From Myrica gale (taxonomy: Eukaryota > Streptophyta > Magnoliopsida > Fagales > Myricaceae): a DNA stretch of 64,000 nt. Under the pieces are notes generated by a model. It saw only the letters and a list, made by a program, of their open reading frames with translations, did not search any database and was not told the DNA's origin. A program made the position numbers and the translations under genes. The stretch lies in assembly GCA_963930655.1 (NCBI GenBank), contig OZ005617.1:23876568-23940567 (forward strand), written 5' to 3'. Position 1 is the first letter of the stretch; every line of letters starts with the position of its first letter. This document shows positions 11,159-23,400 of the stretch, in pieces.

Positions 11159-14100
11159 ATGTTAAGGATCCCGTATTTGACCGCGTTGACCACGTACTTC
11201 AGCTACGGCTTGCTCTTCGTCTTCGGCCAATTCCGCGACTTTTTCAGGAAAATCTTCGATTGGTGTCGGGTTAACAACCTTCAGGTCCCCGTTACTTTTC
11301 GAAATTTCCATTTTGTAACTAACTGAAATCGGACATACGGCTCAGATGGTTTTCTCCTTGTTCTAGGGGTACGCGCCGATCTGTTTAGGGCACGAAGATT
11401 TCTATACTCGTCGACTGTATCTTCGTATTCAGGTAGGTTTTTGACATGTCATTAAGTCTAAACCTTTTATTTATTGTTTTTTCTTTGTTTTTGATAAAAT
11501 TGAGCTCTTTTACATCTCTGATTTCTGTGCGATCAAAAGTTATTAGCTTTCGTTTAAACATAGGAAAAATTCGACATTTACAGATGCAGAAGCACTTTTA
11601 AATTTATCAGAATACTTAAATCTTTCCCTGAAATTAAAGGTCAGTGAGTTTGGTGTTTGCAAACGAAACTTTTGGGTCTGTTTTAAAAAATTGAGGTGGA
11701 TTAGAGATTTATCGGATTTTGAGAGAGAGTAATACAAAAAATAAAATTTTAAGAGAGTAATAAAAAATTGGAAAGAGAGATGATTTGTGTAAATTTTTTA
11801 TGTTTATTGTAATAGAAATAGATGGTTTGATTGGGGAGAGAGAGATTATTTTATAGTTATTTTATTATTATTATTTTGATAAAAAAAATTATTAAAATTT
11901 TGATCTGCAAACAGCAATTGGTGTGGGAATTAGGGAAACACCGAACAGGTAATTTGGGATATGCATAATTATTGGATGGCTAACTTTAAAGTGTCCCCAA
12001 TAATGTCTACAAGATTCCGGGTTTCCTTTCTGTTTTTTTTTTCTTTTTTTTCTTCTAAGCCAATGAGTGATTCCGGGTTTCCTTTCATTTGCTCTGTAGA
12101 CACCATGCTTAGTTACATAGCTAGTAGAAGGTTTGGCATACCCTTCTCTTGCAATATCTCCTCGAAACAGTTACGGGCCTATTTTTGTTGTTGTGAAAAC
12201 CTTCTATAAGAAGCTTAAGATCGTATTCAAATTTGCAGGACTGTTTTGGACGACCAATATCAAGTGCTCCTGATGCTTGGTTTGATGTGGTTGAGCGTTA
12301 TTCGATTGACAACAATAAGACACTAAAGTGAGTTCTCTTATGTATTTGGATGCCTGGGGTTTATTTAAAAGCCTTTTTTTTTTACTTTCAACTTAAATGC
12401 TTCCTATGGTTATGTGGGAGTACTTTTGTTATGGGTGTGCCGTGTGCATGTGTGTTTTTCAGTTTTTTTGGTATTAACATTTGATACATTCTGATATCAT
12501 GAAATGGATGAAGCAGTCAGTAATTTTTTCAAGAACTTTTTGCTAAGATGCAATTGTTTCTGGAATTATCAACCGATGGCATCACATGCAGGCGAACCAC
12601 AAACACAAGTAGGTGTCTCAATTTGGGATCGTACAATTATCTAGGCTTTGCTGCATCAGATGAATATTGCACACCCCGTGTAATCCAGTCTTTGAAAAGA
12701 TTTTCTCCCAGTACTTGTAGTGCTCGTGTGGATGCAGGTAACCAAATACCTTTGCAAGATGTACCTAATTTTGTAGCTAAGTACTAATACTCTTGCCCTT
12801 AGGAACTACAACGCTGCACACTGAACTGGAGGAGTGTGTTGCAAACTTTGCTCAAAAGCCAGCTGCCGTAGTGTTTGGCATGGGCTATGTGACAAACACT
12901 TCCATTCTTCCAGTCCTGATTGGAAAGGTAACGACAGAGAGATTTACATGTGCCCTGTGTAAGGTTGATGTGGTAATTGTTTTTGTTAACTTTTTATCCA
13001 AACAGGGAGGGTTGATAATTAGTGATTCCCTAAACCATAACTCAATCGTGAATGGTGCTCGAGGTTCAGGAGCTACAGTTCGAGTTTTCCAACATAATAG
13101 TAAGTTGTTTGTGGTACTGATTTTTCCATGGGCACATCTGTTGAGATAAACTTCTAGTATTTTGATCTTAATGATTCTCTTTCCCATATTTCCTTCTTTA
13201 GCGCCATGTCACTTGGAGAAAGTTTTGAGAGAGCAAATTGCTGAGGGACAACCCAGGACCCACAGACCTTGGAAGAAGATTATTGTTATTGTGGAGGGAA
13301 TTTACAGTATGGAAGGAGAACTCTGCAAACTTCCAGAGATTGTTGCAATATGCAAGAAGTATCAGGTCATATTTTGTAGTGTAACTTCTATGCACAAGCT
13401 ATTGATGTGTGTATTACTTCATCTTTTTAATCTATTTTCTCATTTGATTTTTTGCAAGCGCTTGTTCATGCATGTTGCCACGGTTATCATTCTCATTAGT
13501 AGAAGTTGTGTTTATCTTTAACTTTCTTGGTATCTTTTATAGGCATACGTCTACTTGGATGAGGCTCACAGCATTGGAGCAGTTGGAAAATCAGGAAGAG
13601 GTGTCTGTGAACTCTTGGGAGTGGACACTGCCGATGTCGATATCATGATGGGAACATTTACAAAATCTTTTGGGTCATGTGGGGGTTATATTGCTGGATC
13701 CAAGGTTTGATAGTTACACAACTTTTCTTGGTTTTACTGACGACTTTGGCTAATACAATCTATTTTCTTGAGGTTAATTTGCAATGGGATTCCTGCCATA
13801 ACATTTTAAGTTCTGGTTCATTCATATGCATTAAAAGACGCTGGCTCACCAATAGATGATGTATTGCTGCTTCTTAATCCTATTTGACAAATACAATAAA
13901 TGGTCCGGTGATTGCTTGGTTGTTACTTTGTTTGCAAAATGAAAATATTATGCGCTATACAATCTTGTGTATGTCCCACCAGCTGGTGATTCGTCGACAA
14001 TAAGTATCAACCAACCCCCAGAAAACTTTGATTAACCAGAATTTTTGTTGAGAATAAAATTTGGTGAGGATGATATGTCTCAGATTTGTTAAGTTTCCTG

Positions 14101-15710
14101 TAAACTGCTAGAAATGATTGGTGTGACATTTCTGCTCCCTAAGTGTCAGACTGTACAATGGTTATAAATAAATGCTGGACTATTGCTTGTCATTTTTTCC
14201 TTCCCATAGTTTGTTCTCACAATAATTTTCTGCAAGCCTGGTGTAAATGGATCAAGCGAGTTGTAGATATTGCTTGTACATATTCATTATTTCTTTCTTT
14301 TGTTGATTTTCAGGAGCTCATACGATATCTTAAGCACACTTGTCCAGCTCATCTGTATGCAACATCCGTATCACCTCCAGCTGCACAGCAAATCATATCT
14401 GCCATAAAGGTTATCGTGGGAGAGGACGGTACAAGCAGAGGTCTAGAAAGATTCTTTCCCATTTTCGGCACTTGGTTTTTTCATTTTTAATTGCTAGCCT
14501 TCAAGTTTCAGGCTTCTGAATTCCATTGCCAATGACTTGAATTTCTGTAATATAGGGGCTCAGAAACTTGCTCGAATTCGTGAAAACAGCAACTTTTTCA
14601 GATCGGAGCTGCAGAAAATGGGCTTCGAGGTTCTTGGAGACAATGATTCTCCTATAATGCCAATAATGCTTTACAATCCAGCAAAAATTCCTGCCTTTTC
14701 CCGGGAATGTCTCAAGCAGAATGTGAGTTTTTTTTTTTTAAAGCAGAATGTGAGTTTGTCACTAATAATTTGCATGTCTGCTGGTTTCAAACTTGTTGGT
14801 CAATAATATGTATTGCCGATCTTTTTCACTGGTGCTCTCTTTGTTTACGTTCAGTTAGGTTTCCCTGACTGGTTATCAATATCATGCATCACAGGTGGCT
14901 GTTGTGACAGTTGCTTTTCCCGCTACCCCTTTGCTGTTGGCCAGGGTACGTATTTGTATATCAGCTGCTCATACAAAGGAAGACCTTCTGAAGGCCTTGG
15001 AGGTAAATTTCTCTTCGAGTATGAAATACATTTTCTCAGTTTAAAATACCTTGCTTTTAAAATAATTAAGTAAATAAAATGTGCTCATTTCTTTTCTGAA
15101 ACGCTTGGCAGCACATCAAGCAAAGTATTCGTCTGCCATTGGGAACCGTCATAAATCTATATTGAATTTAAGGATAACAAGTTTTGTGTCATTATGAGTG
15201 TTATTATATTAGCCAGCTTGAATTAATGATTAGAATCATGAAAAAAATTAGGGTGTGGATCCCGGGGAAGAGGTGTTAGTTTGGGGGAATTGGTCAAAAA
15301 TAGTAATACATGATAGATAAAATCGTGTAGCTGGCCCACCAAAGTCGGGATCAAGGCCTTGTCGATATCTCTCGACTAGCAGCGAGGAAGTTTTGACCAT
15401 GAATCATGAATGTCACTGATAGAAGTTCTGACCAATCCACCTGTAGAGCCGAATGATGCAAGGCCAATGCATATATATCAGAAAGCATGATGTATTGAAG
15501 CTCTCTTTTCTAAAATCCGGTTATTATATGCACCATAATTAACAAAGCTGTTCAAGTATTCAATGCTTTCTGGTGTCTCGAGACTCTTGGAATTGACGTA
15601 CACTCTGGTGGCAGGTTATCAGTCAAGTCGGTGATTTGGTAGGTATTAAATACTTCCCTGCGGAGCCCAAGAAGCGGAAGCAGCTGCAGGGCGTGATCAA
15701 GGTGGATTGA
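11159..15710 (+). CDS. LCB2: Serine palmitoyltransferase long-chain-base subunit 2
   Basis: Encodes the catalytic subunit of serine palmitoyltransferase, which with LCB1 condenses serine and palmitoyl-CoA in the ER membrane, the first step of sphingolipid synthesis. Twelve exons: 11159-11284, 11367-11432, 12239-12327, 12592-12737, 12803-12927, 13006-13099, 13202-13365, 13543-13704, 14314-14440, 14556-14722, 14895-15002, 15615-15710. They give 489 residues, the length I recall for Arabidopsis LCB2. Residues 4-24 form an N-terminal membrane segment. DEAHS (276-280) and GTFTKSFGS, with Lys311 as the pyridoxal-phosphate lysine, show an intact alpha-oxoamine synthase active site. All introns are GT-AG. 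Intron 2 holds a MITE. The donor of exon 10 is duplicated 27 bp downstream by a small insertion (14731-14740). Confidence 0.97.
11652..11915. mobile_element. MITE-like AT-rich element in LCB2 intron 2
   Basis: A ~264-bp AT-rich block with imperfect inverted ends (GTGTTTGCAAACGAAAC at left, complement GCTGTTTGCAGATC at right) and internal GAGAGAG tracts, resembling the other small elements at 2301, 9343, 33266 and 39165. No target duplication was resolved. It lies wholly within the intron, clear of splice sites. Confidence 0.45.
14714..14757. repeat. 17-bp duplication spanning the exon 10 splice donor of LCB2
   Basis: The sequence aagcagaatgtgagttt is present at 14714-14730 and again at 14741-14757, separated by ttttttttta. 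The first copy contains the exon 10 donor (AAT|GTGAGT at 14722/14723). The second copy creates an identical donor 27 bp downstream (14749/14750). The intervening 27 bases are an open nine-codon extension. Confidence 0.85.
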
Positions 15711-15901
15711 AAAGCTATTAAAGGTTTTAGATAGAGTTACACTTGTTGAGTATCTAATGGAGCTTTCGATTAACTGCTGTCAAGACTATTATGTTTGTGA
15801 AGTTCACCTAGAAATGACGGAAGTTACCACCCAAAAGGGCAAGGGGAACTGTGGGCAGTTTGCTGTTGTCCGGTCATGCTCCTTTGTCTGTATTTATTCC
15901 C

Positions 15902-17315
15902 GGCTAAATTAGTCCGTACGTCTTTGGGGTTTGGCCTTTTTTCAGATTCGTCCTTAATGTTCGATTTTCCCTACAGATAACCCCGGGGTTTGAACTCAAT
16001 CCCAAGTCAGTCCTGCCGTGAATTTAATGGACGGAAATACACACGTGGATAACGGCTTACACGTGGCAATGACAGGTAATTTTTTTTTAAAAATTTGGTC
16101 CAATTACATTATGACACGTGTTAAAAATAAATAAAAATAAAAAAATCTTTTAAAAAGATAAAAAAATAAATCAAAAGTAATAAAAAAACTTAATTAAACT
16201 TAAAAAAAAAAATCGGGAGGAGGCTCCCTCTCTCTCTCTCCCCCCGAACCCTCACTCTTTCTTCTTCTCCCTGCATCTTTGGGCTTACTGACTCAATGGC
16301 CCTGCATGTTCTATGATCCTTTGGGTCTGCAAGTCACAAAGGTGCAGTGATAAGTATCAAGACAGAAAACAATATATAAGTCGTCAAATTAATGGCCGAC
16401 ATTACTCACCTAAATTCATCTCGAAGACACGGAATGGACGAAAGCAAAAAAATTGTCACCAGAACTAATTAATCCACTGATCTCCGAGAACTTCGAAACA
16501 CGCATTCTCCAACCCAGATATTGAAATGTCAAAAGATGATTATCTGGACCATCATTGGCGCGCCTCAGGCAGAGGGAAAAATGTGGGAAGCCAATGAAAA
16601 GGAAAGTGAGATATCTAAGCGATCTTTAAGCTTTTCTTTTCTTTTTTTATACCAAAAGCTGCAAACTTTTTGATGAAAATGGGGTCTTGTGGAAGCTAGA
16701 TTACGTTACTGTTGTGGTTCTTGTCCCTCTCGTGTTGCTTCGGTTGTCATTGAAGCAGCGAGAGGTGAAGACTGAAGAGAGAAAATACTCCATAGAGGTA
16801 ATATGGAGCTGCCATTTTCGTAGATATTTCAGTGTAAAAAGCTTTTCTCATAAAGTCTATTATGAAGATATCTTGAAAAATTGACATAGAAACATGTTTT
16901 CAGACCGAAACCAAGATACGAGGTCTTTCCTGGGAGGAGTGGATGTGAACCGGATGCCTTCAATGCTGGAGGAGACAAACTGTCCATGCGAAGGAGACAA
17001 ACTGTTCACCGAACAGCACCATATCGAGCATAAGCGGGGTTTTTATTATATTTTTTTATCTTTTTAAAATATTTTTTATTTTTATTTATTTTCTGACACG
17101 TGTCTTAATGTAATTGGACCAAAATTTTTAAAAAAACTTACCTGTCACTGCCACGTGTAAGCCGTTATCCACGTGTTTATTTCCGTCCATTAAATTCACG
17201 GCAGGACTAACTTGGGATTGAGTTCAAACTCCGGGGTCATCTGTAGGGAAAATCGAACCCTAAGGACGAATCTGGGAAAAAGCCAAACTCTAAGGACGTA
17301 CGGACTAATTTAGCC
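15902..17315. mobile_element. Mutator-like element with long terminal inverted repeats
   Basis: The element starts GGCTAAATTAGTCCGTACGT at 15902 and ends in its inverse at 17315. The inverted repeats extend about 260 bp (to roughly 16160, and from roughly 17040). The 9-bp duplication TTTATTCCC flanks it exactly at 15893-15901 and 17316-17324, as expected for Mutator-like elements. No transposase is present. The ~880-bp interior (16160-17040) has a 65-codon frame at 16687-16884 and looks like acquired DNA, but I do not recognise a source gene. Each inverted repeat carries CACGTG cores. It sits 190 bp past the LCB2 stop, between the convergent 3' ends of LCB2 and the SAM gene. Confidence 0.9.
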
Positions 17316-17324
17316 TTTATTCCC

Positions 17325-18425
17325 TCCAAAGCGGTCTTCTTAGTGTGCACTCAGTAGGATTTTGGTAATTTAATGCGCAGGCACTGCTGTAATTCTTCTC
17401 ATTTGAATTTATCTCGTCTCTCATTGGTTTATATGCAGCGTTAACCTTACAGGTTTGACCAATTTTAGACATGGGACATGCCTCCCCACCTTTTGCCAAC
17501 ACTAATTGACCCCATCCAACAAGCCTCATCAGTCATCACAAAAACAGGAACTACGGTAAGTTGTCTAAAAAGGACATCTTATGCTGTTGCTTCGTACCTA
17601 AAAAGATGATGTACACCAGAAACCTCCATCTAAAACGTTTTACTAATACCAAAGCCAATTTTACAGAAACTCAGACCAATAACTTACTAACTAAATAAAT
17701 TTTTTTTGATAAGTGACTTGCTAATTAAATAAATTAAGCTGCATGAACACTAATCTACTAGAACCAGCGTGCAATGGCAGGTGCAGATTACTGATTTCAC
17801 GCATGGTTAATGCAAAATCAAAACGCAAGACAGCCACTCCAAAGACTGAGAAGGAAACAAGGGAACATGTAAAGAATATGATGGTCTTCATTTGAGCATC
17901 ACGAAATAACTCTATTCTTCACTGCAACAAACTCGCAACATCTTTTCCAATTCGAAATGATTGGTTACGGACAGCAAGATTTTATGTTCAACATGTCCAG
18001 ACGAAGAAAATGGTTCAATAAATTTCTAATTTTGCTCACCAACTTTATCAATTTCACTCCCTGAGAGGAAAAGTGAGAGAGAGCAAAGTCCAACATTGGC
18101 TTGGTTGTTAGTACCTTTCTTGCTTTAGTTCTTTCTGCGAGCCAATTGACACCAAATATTTCCACACTTGGTCTCATTCTTATCAGTACCAACCAGAGCC
18201 GCTAGAACAAAATCAACTGGGCAATATTCCAGAAAATTGCACTTGATTAAGAGGCATATAGTGCAATAAGAAGCAAACTACCAAAACAACCTATTCATAC
18301 TATATCTAAAGATTCAAGGAGGAAATACGCTAAAAGGCTCGAAATGGTTCAGGTGCAAACCTACATTGCCATGGCTGAGAACTTCCCTACATTTGCCAAT
18401 ACACACGCACAAACGAAAAAGAAGC
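17325..18425. other. Gene-free spacer between convergent genes
   Basis: The start is probably the displaced continuation of the LCB2 3' region and the end the SAM-gene 3' untranslated region. A short poly(T) insertion with a ~20-bp near-duplicate lies at 17682-17735. No gene is supported. Confidence 0.5.
17682..17735. repeat. Short poly(T) insertion flanked by 20-bp duplication
   Basis: The 20-bp sequences at 17682-17701 (acttactaactaaataaatt) and 17716-17735 (acttgctaattaaataaatt) match at 18 positions and flank ttttttgataagtg. The insert's GATAAGT after a T run recurs at 56708-56722, suggesting the same retroelement tail family. Confidence 0.55.
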
Positions 18426-19376
18426 TCATGAAAAACCCTTTCCAAGCTTCTGAATTGCGCAATACATTTTCCTTCTTGACCCCACAGCATTGATCCCCAT
18501 ATCCTTAAGATCATCTAATGTCAGCATGGGCAAAACCTCGTCATCTACTTCGTGAACTTCGAACACTGGTGCATACCGACCCAAACCTAACCCATTGAGC
18601 CAAATCCTCACCCCATCTTCTCCTCCAATATTCCCATTGCCATTCCTATCACCACTCGTCCCACACTTCCAGTCGGTCTCGGATGGCCCCGATAACTCCA
18701 CACCGTCATGGGGGCCCTCCGAAACAACCCCCCTAGCCCTGACGTGCCTCCGATAAATCAAATCTCTATCATTTCCGTGGCCGTCCACGCCCAAATTTTC
18801 AAGGGAATGAACCGGGCTTTGCTCTTTCAATGGACTCTCCGAGTTCTCGACATCGAAATCTTGATACCCATTGTCGATATCTTCGCCTTCCCCACCGCTA
18901 TATTTCTCACCTCCTTCAACACCACCACCACCTTCATCAATAACTTTGGAGACCCAATTGGATCGAACCCTTTTAACAGCGGAGGCTCGCTTTTTTGAAT
19001 CCTTGACCTTCCAGCTCCCAATCGCAACGCTATCCAAGTTTCCCTCTCTGTCCTCGCTGTCCAGGGTTTCGGAAGAGCTCAAATGAAATAAAGGTCGGGT
19101 CTTGGAACCTTTACCTGGGAGAATGGAGTTATTGTTAGAGTCCTTCATCGCCGGCTTCCACTGCTTGTTGCTGTTACTGCTGTGGTTGTTGTTGGTGTGA
19201 GGGTGGCTCCTCCGCAGATGCGAATCGTATAGGTGGTCGCCTCCGATGTCGCCTAATCGGACGCTGGGCCTGCGCTGGCGCTTGGATCCGAAGGTCTCGG
19301 ACGAAGCCACCACCACAGCTGCTCCTCCCCCAACGCCGTTCAGCTGATTCTCTGACGACTGTTGTATCTCGGGCAT
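18426..19376 (-). CDS. SAM-domain protein, intronless
   Basis: A single-exon gene encoding 316 residues. The N-terminal ~250 residues are low-complexity, rich in Ser, Asn, Gly and Asp, with basic patches (KRQRR near residue 33, KKRASAVKRVR near 140). Residues about 255-316 form a sterile alpha motif domain (VRIWLNGLGLGRYAPVFE, then MLTLDDLKDMGINAVG), a protein-interaction helix bundle. The start at 19376 was chosen because the protein then begins MPEIQQSSENQ and upstream codons are CT-rich untranslated-like sequence; the frame stays open for another 117 codons to 19727. The role in plants is unknown to me. It is convergent with LCB2 and lies next to it in Arabidopsis as I recall. Confidence 0.88.
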   Translation of the reverse strand: MPEIQQSSENQLNGVGGGAAVVVASSETFGSKRQRRPSVRLGDIGGDHLYDSHLRRSHPHTNNNHSSNSNKQWKPAMKDSNNNSILPGKGSKTRPLFHLSSSETLDSEDREGNLDSVAIGSWKVKDSKKRASAVKRVRSNWVSKVIDEGGGGVEGGEKYSGGEGEDIDNGYQDFDVENSESPLKEQSPVHSLENLGVDGHGNDRDLIYRRHVRARGVVSEGPHDGVELSGPSETDWKCGTSGDRNGNGNIGGEDGVRIWLNGLGLGRYAPVFEVHEVDDEVLPMLTLDDLKDMGINAVGSRRKMYCAIQKLGKGFS

Positions 19377-20446
19377 TATTTGTGGATACGCAGATAGAGA
19401 GATAGAGGGGTAGAGAGGGATCCGGTCCCACGCACGAAGTGTCTCTCTCTCTATGTCTAGGGTTTGGGTGCGAGTGCTCGTCCGTATATCTACTAATACG
19501 CTGTACGTAGGCGGAGAGAGAGAGAGACGGAGAGAAGCAAAAGAAAAGAAAGATAAAAAGCCTCTGGGGGTGTCCGCGAGAGATTCAGAAAGATTTAGGG
19601 AGAAAATAAAACGAAATGGTTCAGTAGGTAGAGTGGCCGAGGAGTGTGCTGTGCCTGTTAGGAGTTTGACGCGTCTCAATGTCGATGATGCGCCCGAAAT
19701 TGGAATCGCCAACGCTCTGGGCCTCACTTCCGATATTTTTGTGCCTGTTGTGTGGCCGGGTTGTGATGTTCATCATTCATCGATCAAGGAATGCTTGTAT
19801 GCGTCTCTATCCATTTCAATTTGGGTCTGCTTTTTGCCTTCTTTATGAGTCACACGTTGAAAGAGGATGATGATGCGACTCGTTGGAAACTCTGCTGGAT
19901 TTGTTTTTAGTGTTTATTTGACTACCACTTGTATCACATGACCTCAAAAGAAAAGTAGAAAAAAAAATATCACTTTTTAGAACTACCATCGACTTACCCA
20001 TAACTTAAAATAAAAGGATCCATAGAAATGCAGGAAGGTGTACTCTGTTAGATATCCTGTTCAAAAAATGATATTGACTTAGCAAACAAAAAATGTCAAT
20101 CAATGCAATGACAAATACTCTGCTTTCTTCCTCCCTTCAAGAATGAATGTAACTCTTAAAACCTATTGTTCTTTCCTGTCTCCAAAACTTTCTTTCGGTT
20201 GGACACTCCTCGAATTGAAAGGAAATCAAATGTATTATTCACCTCCAATTGCAGTCTTGACTCTGGGGAATTCAAAACTTCGATATAAGGTTGAGACATG
20301 ATAATCTTCAACGCCTTCAACAAATTCTTTAGTATTGCTTGGCAGGTACTACCTGTGTTCAGAATAAATCCTTCGCAGATTGGTCAGCAGCAATTTCTTC
20401 ATCCCATTGCTGATTTGTGGATAAAAAGGTATTAATTCCAGATCAG
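19377..20446. promoter_or_regulatory. SAM-gene upstream region and GT29-gene 3' region
   Basis: The SAM-gene leader and promoter should start at 19377 and read leftwards on the minus strand. It includes (GA/CT)n tracts near 19443 and 19517, common in plant leaders. The part near 20446 is the 3' region of the sialyltransferase-like gene. No separate gene is supported. Confidence 0.45.
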
Positions 20447-23400
20447 TCAGGGCACTGTGCAAAGTACCCCATGTCCTACACTGTGCTCCAAAGGGTACAT
20501 GGTTGCGCCCTTCACAAACTTTTTATGGTCAGCAGCAGCCTTTCTGAGAGGTGACAATGCCGTGGTTCTCTTCACTTGCTTCTTAATAATCGAACATGAG
20601 GCTAACTGGTCTCCAGACCCTGCTCCAACTCTCCTAAAGGAAAATTATACAACAAAACAGAAAAATAATCATTCACCAAAAGGCCAAGACAATATTTTTC
20701 AACTAGTACAGAATTGATCACGGGTAAATTGAGTATGGATATACTCAATGCACAAAAGAACTACAGTACTCTTGGCTTAGGATTATGCTTAACAATCCCC
20801 ATATACTCCTCGCCATCCCATCTCCCTTCTCTCATTGATGATTGATGGGACTGTGTAAGAATCAGCTCATGCCTGATGTTATGAATAGTAGAGTTTTGCA
20901 TAAAAGAGATGAGAGAAAGAGATGATATTCCTCACTCTCGTAATCATTATATAGAGTAGGCAACATACATATAGTTAACCTCACACTTATTACAGAATAT
21001 ATTGTTTCCTTAAATATCAACTTCCCTTATTCCTAACAGCCGACAACTGTAAGATACCAGTTGCATGTGCACAAGGTTGTCTGACTGATAGTGACTCTAT
21101 TGCACTCATTATGTCATGGGCCAAAGCTTGCAGGACCAAGAATTGCAGGTCATAAAGTGTGAGAAAATAGAAGTTGCACAACATTACCAAACTTCAGGCC
21201 AATCAATCATAGCAGCCTGTTGCCAACTAAATATTCTCAAATTTAGGAACACACAGTGAAAGTTATTTTACCTCAATAATTTCTCTGAGGCGATTCTAGC
21301 AGCTGTAATTGTTCTATGGCTTGGTACCCATTTCACAACACGATTTGGATCAGCTCGCATGGGAGAATGGATCCTGATGAGCTAAACAAGGAGAAGGAAA
21401 AGGTCAACAAAAACGAGTTCTAGATAAAGAATAGTAACCTATGAGAATATTTTCGCTCATATCAGGAAGGAAGAGTGACAGTATTGTTATACAATTTGCA
21501 ACAGGGAAAAGTATTTGCAAAAATGAGATAATACTGACTCTAGACATATAGCTATCACCAGCACAAATGATCCCTTACTCAACACATAGCTGTTAGCTCC
21601 ATTAAAGAATTTCCCCATGAAAGAGCCATCTGGGATCCAAAATTTGGGGACACTGTCTCTACACACCCAGATTAATGAAAGAAACAAATCTCAACTAGTG
21701 CTCCATGACTGGTTAATTAGAGTTTGCAACTTCAAGCTGCATAACAGGTACTGATTGTTATTCTTTTTCTTCTCAAGTGAGGAAAAGATTATTCTTACAT
21801 TTCCTTGAGGTTAAGATCAACATAACTACTCATCACCATATGTAGACAAAGGAACACAGCAGACTTACCCCCAAACACTCCATCATTTGATAGTAAGCCC
21901 TACCATGCAAAGGAGTATGACCTTGTCGAGATTCGGAGAAATATCTAGTCCTGGAAGAATATTACATGGTTACTGATCGGTTAACATAATATAGTACATA
22001 CAAAGTACTTTATTTCAAAATGTTGATTACTGCAAGAAACTCTTATACCATTCTTTATAACCGGGATCCACAGTGAAACCATACATATCTACTGATTCAC
22101 AAATAGAGAGAGCGAATTCGAGAGCCTTGAGCCCAGTTCCTTTTGCTGCTGAACCAAAGGATGCACCAAGCATGAGATATACAGGATTTTTTATAGGAAT
22201 ATCCTGCATAATATAGCAATACCTGGATGATTTTCAGGGAAATGAATGTGCAAATAAATATCAATTTTAGCTCACAAGGATTGTTCATTGTTCATTAATT
22301 ATATTTGTACTTAAGATTTACAGCAGAAAGGGAATATTAGGGGAAAAGATCATACTTATGCAACAAATCTAGAACAACTGTCTTTTGATTGGCTAAGAAA
22401 CACTAAAAGGAAAAACATACGAACCCGTATCATTTTGTTCATAATGTCATGAACTGTTGTTTTAATGATCAAGACCTCCTTCCGAGTCTCTGCAAAACCC
22501 ATATCTTTAGTGTGCATAAAGGAATATGCAGTAGGCTTCACAAGTACAAGAAAGTATGGTGCTCATACCATCAAACTCCACAACTTTGTCAAGAGCTTTT
22601 GCAGATCCCCTATTGAGAAGACGAAATGTACTCTTCTTTCCCACGTAGTCTGAATAGTTCTGCAATAAGTCCATTAAGAGAAGGTAGAGCATTTATTAAG
22701 TGAAGTAGTACCAGAATTTTGAACATCAGTGTAGCAGCTTAACCTGAATCGGAGCACCATTTTCTCTGATAACAGCATCATAACCATCTATCTCCTTCCC
22801 AAACCTTGTTTTCAGAAGATCTCCTGAGTTACCAATAACAGCGCAATGCCCAAACTGGTGTGGAAGATACGGCGGTGTTTCAGGGAGTACCAGCGAAAGT
22901 TTCTCCATGCATAGAGTCTTATTCTCACACCGGTTGCTGCAACAGAGAAATGAATTACATAAGCTAGCACGTAGCAATCAAATTTTATCGGCAACTTTGA
23001 GAACTCAATTTTACATTAGACTGAAAGAAAAAAATATCTAACCAAAAGCACAACCTCTTCAAAACTGTCTATGAAGGAAAGCATTCCCCATCAACTTCCT
23101 CAGAATTTATTGGGAAAGTAAACACATCATGGTTTTACTAGAGAGAAGAGTCCATACCAAAATTTTCCTCCAGGTCTTGGGAATTGGAAGGTTTACGTCA
23201 TCTTTCAAATTATCGTCGAGAAAATTATTGCCTTTCAAAATTTTCTTCCCAGTTTTTATTTTACACACCCAATAAAATGTAGCTATTCTAGTACCAGTCG
23301 GCTGTACAATTACTTACAGAAGTATTCCCTTATTGATCCTGCGCCATGCATATTCTTCCCATCCATTTGGTAAAGCATCAATGAACTCCTTGGTGAGTAT

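Noticed and set aside
19453..19848. 131-codon open frame on the plus strand
   Set aside because: It lies antisense to the leader of the SAM gene in GA-rich sequence and has no recognisable domain.
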